Below are positions 1-6,650 of a stretch of DNA of 15,728 nucleotides, in pieces. The stretch is from the NCBI GenBank assembly GCA_020635995.1, contig JACJYS010000013.1, positions 1 to 15,728 of the forward strand. Reading direction: 5' to 3'. This DNA comes from Chitinophagales bacterium. GTDB taxonomy: Bacteria; Bacteroidota; Bacteroidia; Chitinophagales; UBA8649. The position numbers and the translations under genes were made by a program. Under the pieces are notes generated by a model. It worked only from the letters and a program-made list of their open reading frames with translations. It was not told where the DNA came from and did not search any database. Positions within the stretch are counted from its first letter, which is position 1, and each line of letters starts with the position of its first letter.

Positions 1-226
1 GAATACAAACGGTAGCTAAAATTACTTAAACGTGCACCTCTGCTATGTTGAAGTATATATTATTGTCTAAGAACGGATAATTATTAAAAATAGATAATGC
101 CATATTTTAATTTTTATTGTGTATAAAATATTTAGTACACTAAAGCGAAGCCGATATTGGACTATTAATATTCCTAAACAGTATAAAAACAATATCAATG
201 TTACTTTAAAGGAATTTTATTTGCTT

Positions 227-234
227 TATCTTTG
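227..234 (+). promoter_or_regulatory. Candidate Bacteroidota -7 box upstream of trxB
   Basis: The sequence TATCTTTG matches the Bacteroidota sigma-ABfr -7 consensus TAnnTTTG exactly. It lies 28 bases before the proposed trxB ATG, which would give a leader of roughly 20 bases. No clear TTTG -33 element sits 19-21 bases upstream, where the sequence is only T/A-rich, so the call rests on one box. It would drive the five-gene plus-strand run and argues against translation starting further upstream. Confidence 0.45.
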
Positions 235-262
235 TTCAAAATACCAAAAGCAAATAATTTTT

Positions 263-1195
263 ATGGAAAAACACAATGTAATTATAGTAGGATCAGGGCC
301 GGCAGGTTATACGGCAGCCATTTATGCAGCCAGAGCAAATATGAACCCCATTATGTATATGGGCTTAGAGCCGGGTGGGCAGTTAATGCAAACTACTGAC
401 GTTGAAAATTACCCGGGTTATCCAGAAGGAATTATGGGGCCGCAAATGATGAATGAGTTTAAGGCTCAAGCCGAAAGATTTGGTACAGATATTCGCTATG
501 GCATGGTTACCGATGTTGATTTTTCTAAAAGACCTTTTACCTTAACAGTAGATGATGAAACTCAAGTGCAAGCCGAAACAGTAATATTAGCCACAGGAGC
601 ATCGGCAAAATGGATAGGTTTAGAATCTGAGCAGCGATTAAATGGCAGAGGAGTTTCTGCATGTGCCGTTTGTGATGGCTTTTTTTATAGAGGAAAAGAT
701 GTGGCAATAGTAGGAGCAGGAGATACGGCAGCTGAAGAAGCCTTATACCTCTCTAAATTGTGCAATGTAGTACACATGTTTATAAGAAGAGATGAAATGA
801 GAGCTTCTAAAATAATGCAAGAAAGAGTATTGAAAGCTAAAAACATTAAAATATATTGGAATACGGAAACAGATGAAGTTTTAGGAAAAGATGAAGTGGA
901 AGGCGTAAGAATAGTCAATAATAAAACAGGCGAAAAACAAGAAATACCTATTCATGGCTTTTTTGTGGCTATAGGTCATAAACCAAACTCTGATGTATTT
1001 AAAAAATATTTAGAAACCGATGAAGTGGGGTATGTAATTACTAAGCCAAAATCTACAGAAACCAATGTAGAAGGCGTGTATGCCTGTGGCGATTTGCAAG
1101 ATAGTTTATTCCGTCAGGCAGTTACAGCAGCAGGTACGGGGTGTATGGCTGCATTAGAAGCAGAAAGATTTTTAGTTGAACAAGAAATTGTGTAA
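263..1195 (+). CDS. trxB: Thioredoxin-disulfide reductase (TrxB)
   Basis: This is a 310-residue FAD- and NADPH-dependent flavoenzyme that reduces thioredoxin in the cytoplasm. The FAD-binding GSGPAG motif is at residues 10-15. The redox-active pair CAVC is at 134-137, inside the ACAVCDGF signature. The NADPH-binding GAGDTAAEEA segment is at 151-160, with the IRR motif just after at 174-176. The C-terminal FAD motif CGDLQD...RQ is at 275-285. The presence of CxxC separates it from the YpdA/Bdr bacillithiol-disulfide reductases, which are related flavoproteins without that pair. The ATG at 263 gives the family's normal length. The frame stays open upstream to a GTG at 119, but those 48 extra residues resemble nothing in the family and a -7 box falls inside them. 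It is the first gene of the run; the START-domain gene follows after 34 bases. Confidence 0.97.
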   Translation: MEKHNVIIVGSGPAGYTAAIYAARANMNPIMYMGLEPGGQLMQTTDVENYPGYPEGIMGPQMMNEFKAQAERFGTDIRYGMVTDVDFSKRPFTLTVDDETQVQAETVILATGASAKWIGLESEQRLNGRGVSACAVCDGFFYRGKDVAIVGAGDTAAEEALYLSKLCNVVHMFIRRDEMRASKIMQERVLKAKNIKIYWNTETDEVLGKDEVEGVRIVNNKTGEKQEIPIHGFFVAIGHKPNSDVFKKYLETDEVGYVITKPKSTETNVEGVYACGDLQDSLFRQAVTAAGTGCMAALEAERFLVEQEIV

Positions 1196-1229
1196 TTTTG
1201 GCTTGCTTTTTGTTGTTTATTAAGTAGTT

Positions 1230-1829
1230 ATGAGATATAATGTATTAAAATATAGTTTGTTTTTGTTTGCACTTTTAGGTGTAAATAAACTTTTTGCATT
1301 TACCGATTGGGAGTTAATTGCAGAAAAAGACAATATTAAAGTATATGCCAAACCTGATGCAAAAACAGGCTTCAACATTTATAAAGCGGTGATGGTAGTT
1401 GATGCTTCTGAAGATAGAGTAGTGGAAGTGCTTAAAGATATTAAAAACTACAATAAATGGACACCGAGATTGGATGATACACAATTATTGAAGTCTATTA
1501 ATAACAATGAATTTTATTATTACTCAACTGTGAGTGCTCCTATGGTTTCAAGTAGGGATATGGTAGTGCACTTAAAAACATTTAAAACAGGAAATGCAAC
1601 GGTTGTAAAAATGAATGGAGCTCCAAATTTGATACCTCAAAAAAAGGGTTTTGTAAGAATGCCATTATATAGTGGTACTTATGTTATTGAACCTACTTTT
1701 GATAATAAAGTAGCCGTTTCGTTAGAGTACCAAGCAGACCCGGGAGGTAACTTACCTAAATGGATAGTTAACAGTAACACTGATAAAGTACCAATGGAAA
1801 TGTTTCTAAACTTAAAAGCTATCTTTTAG
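1230..1829 (+). CDS. Secreted START/SRPBCC-domain protein
   Basis: This 199-residue protein has a hydrophobic N-terminal signal sequence (about residues 5-23, likely cleaved after LFA) followed by a single START-like lipid-binding fold. Features typical of bacterial START proteins are visible: WELIAEKDNIKVYA near 27-40, YNKWTPRLDD near 74-83, the SAPMVSSRDMV segment at 102-112 (equivalent to the P-x-x-x-RD motif), and DPGGNLPKWIVN at 170-181. START domains bind hydrophobic ligands such as lipids, but no ligand can be read from the sequence. The protein should be periplasmic. It ends with TAG at 1827-1829, and the next gene begins at the very next base in the same reading frame. The C-terminus is a little short compared with relatives that continue past the final helix. 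Confidence 0.82.
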   Translation: MRYNVLKYSLFLFALLGVNKLFAFTDWELIAEKDNIKVYAKPDAKTGFNIYKAVMVVDASEDRVVEVLKDIKNYNKWTPRLDDTQLLKSINNNEFYYYSTVSAPMVSSRDMVVHLKTFKTGNATVVKMNGAPNLIPQKKGFVRMPLYSGTYVIEPTFDNKVAVSLEYQADPGGNLPKWIVNSNTDKVPMEMFLNLKAIF

Positions 1830-2321
1830 TTGAGTTCTGTTCACAATTTTTCTGTTAACGAAATAGACGGCACAAAAAAAGATTTAGCCGATTACAAAGG
1901 CAAAGTACTATTAATAGTAAATACTGCTTCAAGGTGCGGATTTACCAAACAATTTGCCGATTTAGAAAAATTATATCAAGATTATAAAGACAAAGATTTT
2001 GAAATTTTAGGTTTCCCTTGCAATCAATTTAAGCAACAAGAGCCTTTAAAAGGAAATGAAATAACAGAATTTTGTTCGGTAAATTATGGCGTTACCTTTA
2101 AAATATTTGACAAAGTTGATGTAAAAGGAGAAACGGCAATACCTTTGTATCAATACTTATCAAAGAAAAGCTTAAATGGCAAGTTCAATTCTACGCCACT
2201 TTGGAATTTTCATAAGTATTTAGTTGATAAAAATGGTAATGTGCAAGATTATTACTTGATGTTAACAAATCCTAACGCTAAAAAAGTAAGAAAAGCAATA
2301 GATAAGTTCTTAGCTTTGTAG
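1830..2321 (+). CDS. Glutathione peroxidase family thiol peroxidase (Cys type)
   Basis: This 163-residue cytoplasmic peroxidase reduces hydroperoxides. The peroxidatic residue is Cys36 in NTASRCGFT; it is a plain TGC codon, not selenocysteine. The rest of the catalytic tetrad is visible as Gln70 (QQEP), Trp125 and Asn126 (PLWNFHKYLV). FPCNQF at 62-67 is the second family signature. Cys82 is placed where the resolving cysteine lies in the non-selenium, thioredoxin-linked members, so thioredoxin reduced by the upstream TrxB is the likely reductant (inference). The start is a TTG directly after the TAG of the previous gene. No ATG occurs before residue 144, and a start here gives the usual family opening SSVHNFSVNEIDG. 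Translation is probably coupled to the START gene by termination and restart. Confidence 0.94.
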   Translation: MSSVHNFSVNEIDGTKKDLADYKGKVLLIVNTASRCGFTKQFADLEKLYQDYKDKDFEILGFPCNQFKQQEPLKGNEITEFCSVNYGVTFKIFDKVDVKGETAIPLYQYLSKKSLNGKFNSTPLWNFHKYLVDKNGNVQDYYLMLTNPNAKKVRKAIDKFLAL

Positions 2322-2324
2322 TCT

Positions 2325-3041
2325 ATGAAATTAGATATACTGGCTATTGGTGCTCACCCCGATGATATAGAATTAGCTTGTAGCGGAACATTGCTAAAAC
2401 ATGCTAAAATGGGTAAAAAAGTTGGCGTTTTAGATTTAACTAAAGGGCAATTAGGCACAAGAGGTACACCGGAGCAAAGATTACAAGAAGCAAATGATGC
2501 GGCTAAAATATTAAAACTTGCCGTACGAGAAAATTTACAAATGGAAGATGGATATTTTGTAAATGATGCAGACCATCAAAAAAAGATTATTACAGCAATA
2601 AGAAAATACCGACCAGATGTATTACTTATAAATGCTCCGGATGATAGGCATCCCGACCATGGCAAGGCAGCACAATTAGCAAAAGATGCAGCATTTTATG
2701 CCGGGTTGAGAAAAATAGAAACTACTTTTCAAGGAGTTGAGCAAAAAGCTTGGCGACCTAAAAATGTATATCATTATATACAAGCCAAATATTTAAAACC
2801 GGATTTTGTGGTAGATATTTCGGAAGAACAAGAAGAAAAGATGAAAGCCATTTTGGCATATAAATCTCAGTTTTATAATCCAAACTCTAATGAGCCGGAT
2901 ACTTTTATCAGTTCCAATGCTTTTTTGCAGTTTGTAGAAGCCAGAGGTAGAGAGATGGGACAAATATGTGAAGTAGCGTATGCAGAAGGTTTTATTGGTA
3001 CAAGATATTTAGGTGTTCATGATTTAAGTACAATATTTTAA
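2325..3041 (+). CDS. bshB1: Bacillithiol biosynthesis deacetylase BshB1-type (PIG-L/LmbE family)
   Basis: This 238-residue zinc-dependent N-deacetylase of the PIG-L family is expected to convert N-acetylglucosaminyl-malate to glucosaminyl-malate, the second step of bacillithiol synthesis. The AHPDD motif is at residues 10-14 (His11 and Asp14 are zinc ligands, Asp13 the likely general base). The HPDH motif at 109-112 supplies His112. The LTKGQLGTRGT segment (38-48), FYNPNSNEPDTFIS near 183-196 and the C-terminal RGREMG (207-212) are characteristic of BshB1 rather than of MshB or generic LmbE proteins. It starts 3 bases after the peroxidase stop, and its last base is shared with the ATG of the ABC exporter (TAATG). 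The first and third pathway enzymes, BshA and BshC, are not in this window. Confidence 0.9.
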   Translation: MKLDILAIGAHPDDIELACSGTLLKHAKMGKKVGVLDLTKGQLGTRGTPEQRLQEANDAAKILKLAVRENLQMEDGYFVNDADHQKKIITAIRKYRPDVLLINAPDDRHPDHGKAAQLAKDAAFYAGLRKIETTFQGVEQKAWRPKNVYHYIQAKYLKPDFVVDISEEQEEKMKAILAYKSQFYNPNSNEPDTFISSNAFLQFVEARGREMGQICEVAYAEGFIGTRYLGVHDLSTIF

Positions 3042-4834
3042 TGTCGGAAGAAAAAAAATCAAGAAAAGTAACCAAATCACAGCTAAATGCAGCTAAGCAT
3101 ATTTTTGCTTATGCACTGCCATATAAATGGTATTTTTTGTTGGGAATGTTTTTTTTAGTAGCATCAAGTCTAATTTTTATGCTAATACCCGCCACGGTTG
3201 GGCAAATGTTAAAAGCCGCCAAAGGAGATACTTTAATTCCTCAGTTGGGCATTCATATTGATATACACCAGTATATATGGGTTTTCTTAGCTATTTTACT
3301 TTCGCAGGGGATAATGTCATTTTTTAGGGTAAACTTTTTTGCTGTAGTAACGGAAAATGCTTTAGCTAAAATAAGAATAGACGTTTATGATAAATTGCTA
3401 TCACAACCCTTAGTATTTTTTGAGAAAAGAAGAGTAGGAGAAATAGTAAGCCGACTGTCTGCCGATGTAGAAAAACTACAGCAGGCGTATTCTGTTACTT
3501 TGGCAGAATTTATTAGACAAATAATAACTTTTATAGTTGGTGTGGTGGTGCTTTTTATTTTTTCGGTGAAACTAACTTTAGTTATGCTGGCTGTTTTTCC
3601 TGTGGTTATCATTTTAGCTGTGGTTTTTGGTAGAGTTATTAAAAAAATGAGCAAAGAACGTCAAGATTATTTAGCAGAAACTAACGTAATAGTAGATGAA
3701 ACTTTTCAATCTTTTATAGCGGTAAAAGCTTTTGTAAATGAATATTTTGAATTAAACAGATATACTGAAAAAATAAATAATTTAGTAAGTGTTGCTTTGC
3801 GTTTTGCAAGAGCTAAAGGTTTGTTTTTTACCTTTATAATTACCGGTTTATTTGGTGCTTTGTTCTTTATTTTATGGATGGGCGGTTTGCAAGTTTACAA
3901 TGGAAGCATAGCGGTGGAAGAACTTACTGCTTTTATATTTTATGCTATGGTTATAGGCGGAGCTATAGCCAGTTTGGGCAGCCAATATACGGAGCTTTTA
4001 AGTGCATTGGGGGCTACAGAACGTATTAAGGAAATATTAGATGAAGATAAAGAATTAAATATTGTTTCTAACGAAGTGAAACCTATAAATTTCACTACCG
4101 AAATAACATTTAAAAATGTTTCATTTTCTTACCCTACGAGAGCAGATGTGGAAGTGCTAAAGAATATTAGTTTTGAAGTAGAAAAAGGCGAAAAAATTGC
4201 TTTAGTAGGCAGTAGTGGTTCGGGAAAATCTACTATTGTTAAGCTATTGAATAGATTTTATAAGCTAAATCAAGGGGAAATAACAATAGATGGACAAAAT
4301 ATTGATGATTTTGAAATAAAATCTTTGAGAAAAATAATAGGTATAGTACCACAAGAAGTTATTTTATTTGGCGGTAGTATTTTAGAAAACATAAAATATG
4401 GCAATATAAATGCAAGTTTTGAGCAAGTTGTAGCAGCCGCAAAGCAGGCAAATGCTTATGATTTTATTCAAAATTTCCCCGATAAATTTGAAACCTTAGT
4501 AGGAGAGAGGGGCGTACAGCTTTCGGGAGGACAAAAACAGCGTGTTGCCATTGCACGAGCACTTTTAAAAAATCCGGATATTTTAATTTTAGATGAAGCC
4601 ACCAGCTCTTTAGATGCTTCTTCAGAAAAGCAAGTCCAAGATGCTTTAGAAAATTTAATGCAGAATAGAACAACTTTTATAATTGCCCACCGATTGAGCA
4701 CTGTACGTAATGCAGATAAAATATTGGTAATAAATAAAGGCGAAATTGCCGAGCAAGGTACACACAACGAGTTGATTAAACAGGAAGAAGGAACTTATAG
4801 CCAGTTGTTAAAACTACAGTTGGAAGCACATTAA
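3041..4834 (+). CDS. ABC exporter, fused membrane and ATPase domains (MsbA-like)
   Basis: This 597-residue half-transporter should work as a homodimer in the inner membrane. Residues about 25-330 form a type IV exporter membrane domain with several hydrophobic spans (for example 31-50, 77-101, 158-198 and 262-310). Residues about 350-597 are the nucleotide-binding domain: Walker A GSSGSGKST at 390-398, Q-loop Gln438, signature LSGGQ at 494-498, Walker B ILILDEA at 514-520 and switch His550. All catalytic residues are intact. The family includes lipid A flippases (MsbA), lipid exporters and drug exporters, and the substrate cannot be assigned from sequence. It overlaps bshB1 by one base and is the last gene of the run. 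No convincing intrinsic terminator follows before the repeat array. Confidence 0.95.
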   Translation: MSEEKKSRKVTKSQLNAAKHIFAYALPYKWYFLLGMFFLVASSLIFMLIPATVGQMLKAAKGDTLIPQLGIHIDIHQYIWVFLAILLSQGIMSFFRVNFFAVVTENALAKIRIDVYDKLLSQPLVFFEKRRVGEIVSRLSADVEKLQQAYSVTLAEFIRQIITFIVGVVVLFIFSVKLTLVMLAVFPVVIILAVVFGRVIKKMSKERQDYLAETNVIVDETFQSFIAVKAFVNEYFELNRYTEKINNLVSVALRFARAKGLFFTFIITGLFGALFFILWMGGLQVYNGSIAVEELTAFIFYAMVIGGAIASLGSQYTELLSALGATERIKEILDEDKELNIVSNEVKPINFTTEITFKNVSFSYPTRADVEVLKNISFEVEKGEKIALVGSSGSGKSTIVKLLNRFYKLNQGEITIDGQNIDDFEIKSLRKIIGIVPQEVILFGGSILENIKYGNINASFEQVVAAAKQANAYDFIQNFPDKFETLVGERGVQLSGGQKQRVAIARALLKNPDILILDEATSSLDASSEKQVQDALENLMQNRTTFIIAHRLSTVRNADKILVINKGEIAEQGTHNELIKQEEGTYSQLLKLQLEAH

Positions 4835-4903
4835 GTTATGATGTGCATGATATATTTAGCAAACCTCCTTCAAAACAAAGGGTAATCTCGTAAAATGATT
4901 TCC

Positions 4904-5366
4904 CAACCTGTATAGAAAGTTCAGTTCCTCATGTAAGGCAGATACCTCATTCTTCGGTATGTTCTGTGTGTAATACTTCCCCTGCTGTCATTCCGACCAA
5001 CGGGAGGAATCTACCTTATAATAGAATTAATGTAAGCTGATAAGATAGATGCCTCATTCTTCGGATGGCAAATGAGGTAGTGTGTGTAATATTTCCCCTG
5101 CTGTCATTCCGACCAACGGGAGGAATCTACCTTATGATGGAATTAATGTAAACTGATAAGGTAGATACCTCATTCTTCGGTATGACAAATGAGGTAGTGC
5201 GTGTAATACTTCCCCTGCTGTCATTCCGACCAACGGGAGGAATCTACCTTTATAGAAAGTTCAGCTCCTTATGTAAGGCAGATACCTCATGCTTCGGTAT
5301 GACAAACGAGGTAGTGTGATACCATACTCTTCTTGTTGTCATTTCGACCGTAGGGAGAAATCTACC
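4904..5366 (+). repeat. Left block of ~117-bp hairpin-forming repeats
   Basis: Four copies of a unit headed by TGTCATTCCGACC start at 4986, 5102, 5219 and 5337, spaced 116, 117 and 118 bases. A headless partial unit precedes them from about 4904. Each full unit is an imperfect inverted repeat. In the copy at 5102 the 5' arm is 5102-5135 and the 3' arm 5156-5187, with a 20-base loop; the inner stem CTACCTTAT/ATAAGGTAG is perfect. A second possible stem, TACCTCATT with AATGAGGTA, lies around a CTTCGG core and overlaps the first, so the two exclude each other. The copy at 5337 has a diverged head (TTTCGACCGTAGGGAG) and is only a 5' arm, after which the GIY-YIG cassette begins. Apart from this block, 4835-4903 shows nothing I can name. 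Confidence 0.92.
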
Positions 5367-5374
5367 TTCATTTT

Positions 5375-5680
5375 TTAAAAACTCCAAATTGATTTGTTCA
5401 AAAAATTCCATGAAGGATTTTTAGAATTAATAAGAGCTTCCTTCTTTTTTCTTGACCATTTTTTTAGTTCTTTTTCTCTATCTATAGCAAAATTAATATC
5501 AGAAAATTGTTCCCAATAAAGTAGATTATAGCAATAGTATTTCCCTGCAAAAGAATTTGAATTTCCTCTATTTTGAAAATGTTCATCAAGTCTTCGTTCT
5601 ATATCATTTGTAACGCCTATATACAAGACTGTTTTCTTAGGATTTGTAGTTATATAAATAAAATAGTTGTGTTGATTCAT
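5375..5680 (-). CDS. Small single-domain GIY-YIG nuclease family protein
   Basis: This 101-residue protein is almost entirely one GIY-YIG domain. The GIY half is FIYI at residues 7-10 and the YIG half is YIGVT at 20-24. Arg30 in the NDIERRLDEH helix is the expected catalytic arginine. Glu69 in DREKELKKW (67-75) is the expected metal-binding glutamate. The fold cleaves DNA in homing enzymes and UvrC, but the biological role of stand-alone members of this size is not settled. It is the only coding cassette inside the hairpin array. Its stop lies a few bases from the repeat arm on its left and its start codon 53 bases from the next repeat on its right. It opposes the neighbouring genes. A mobility or maintenance role for the repeats is an inference. 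Confidence 0.9.
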   Translation of the reverse strand: MNQHNYFIYITTNPKKTVLYIGVTNDIERRLDEHFQNRGNSNSFAGKYYCYNLLYWEQFSDINFAIDREKELKKWSRKKKEALINSKNPSWNFLNKSIWSF

Positions 5681-5733
5681 TTACTAAAGATAAGAATTAT
5701 TCTGCTTTTGTAAAATTCAATTACTCATCTCAC

Positions 5734-6500
5734 TGTCATTCCGACCAACGGGAGGAATCTACCTTATAATATGACTACAGCAAGCAGAAAAGATAGATAC
5801 CTCATTCTTCGGTATGACAAATGAGGTAGTGTGTGTAATACTTCCCCTGCTGTCATTCCGACCAACGGGAGGAATCTATCTTATAATATAACTACAGCAA
5901 ACAGAAAAGATAGATACCTCATTCTTCGGATGACAAATGAGGTAGTGTGTAATACTCTCCCTGCTGTCATTCCGACCAACGGGAGGAATCTACCTTATGA
6001 TGGAATTAATGTAAACTGATAAGGTAGATACCTCATTCTTCGGTATGACAAACGAGGTAGTGCGTGTAATACTTCCCCTGCTGTCATTCCGACCAACGGG
6101 AGGAATCTACCTTATAATAGAATTAATGTAAGCTGATAAGGCAGATACCTCATTCTTCGGTATGACAAACGAGGTAGTGTGATGCCATACTCTTCTTGTT
6201 GTCATTCCGACCAACGGGAGGAATCTACCTTTATAGAAAGTTCAGCTCCTCATGAAAGGCAGATACCTCATTCTTCAGATGACAAATGAGGTAGTGTGTG
6301 TAATACTCCCCTTACTGTCATTTCTACCGTAGGGAGAAATCTACCTTTATAGAAAGTTCAGCTCCTCATGTAAGGCAGATACCTCATTCTTCGGATGATA
6401 AATGAGGTAGTGTGTGTAATACTTCCCCTGCTGTCATTCCGACCAACGGGAGGAATCTACCTTATTTTGAACCTTTACTTATACCATAAGGTAGATATTT
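5734..6500 (+). repeat. Right block of ~117-bp hairpin-forming repeats
   Basis: Seven copies start at 5734, 5851, 5965, 6082, 6200, 6316 and 6432, spaced 117, 114, 117, 118, 116 and 116 bases. The 5' head and the 3' CTTCGG half are well conserved, while the loop falls into recurring types. An AATTAATGTAA loop is in copies 5965 and 6082 (and 4986 and 5102 on the left). An ACTACAGCAA loop is in 5734 and 5851. An AGAAAGTTCAGCTCC loop is in 6200 and 6316 (and about 4911 and 5219 on the left). The last copy has its own loop but a perfect ACCTTAT/ATAAGGT stem, and its 3' half then degenerates. In copy 5851 the stem reads CTATCTT/AAGATAG, both sides changed together. Copy 6316 shares the diverged GTAGGGAG head with the copy next to the GIY-YIG gene. 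Confidence 0.92.
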
Positions 6501-6650
6501 CACTTCATTTAATATAACACGGGAGAATACTATTGCACAACCCTTTAGCAACTCAAACCCACCATTCAGCAGTTAGCTTTATAAAATATGTTTCTTTTCA
6601 TAGATTTTTGAGGTATCAAATTAATTCTAAAACCTTTAAAATTTAAAAAC
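6501..6650 (+). promoter_or_regulatory. Leader region of the secreted-protein gene, promoter uncertain
   Basis: This 150-base AT-rich stretch separates the last repeat from the ATG at 6651. TATGTTTC at 6587-6594 is one mismatch from the TAnnTTTG -7 box and would give a leader of about 50 bases, but no good -33 box accompanies it. The bases just before the ATG are A-rich (ATTTAAAAAC), as is common at Bacteroidota starts. There is no Shine-Dalgarno sequence. Confidence 0.3.

Noticed and set aside
26..103. 25-codon minus-strand reading frame near the left edge
   Set aside because: It is short, with no recognisable domain, promoter or neighbour to support it; such frames are expected by chance in AT-rich DNA.
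119..262. Upstream GTG extension of trxB by 48 residues
   Set aside because: The added residues do not resemble the family, a -7-like promoter box lies inside them, and the ATG at 263 gives the normal length and the standard FAD-binding N-terminus.
263..1195. Assignment of the flavoprotein as a bacillithiol-disulfide reductase (YpdA/Bdr) because bshB1 is nearby
   Set aside because: The CAVC redox pair typical of thioredoxin reductase is present, while that family lacks it.
4464..4767. Two overlapping minus-strand frames inside the ABC exporter gene
   Set aside because: They lie opposite the conserved ATPase domain and show no domain or start context of their own.
4835..4903. Intrinsic terminator after the ABC exporter
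   Set aside because: Only a weak CCTT/AAGG pairing is visible and no T-run follows.
5831..6019. 62-codon plus-strand reading frame with a repeated peptide
   Set aside because: It is simply a translation of two hairpin repeat units; the repeated peptide reflects the DNA repeat and there is no start context or domain.
4904..6500. CRISPR array
   Set aside because: The repeated part is far longer than a CRISPR repeat, the segments between heads are themselves repeated and not unique, and no cas genes are nearby.
4904..6500. Insertion sequence or transposon remnant with transposase
   Set aside because: No transposase frame is present, and no terminal inverted repeats flank the whole array; the only gene inside is the GIY-YIG protein.
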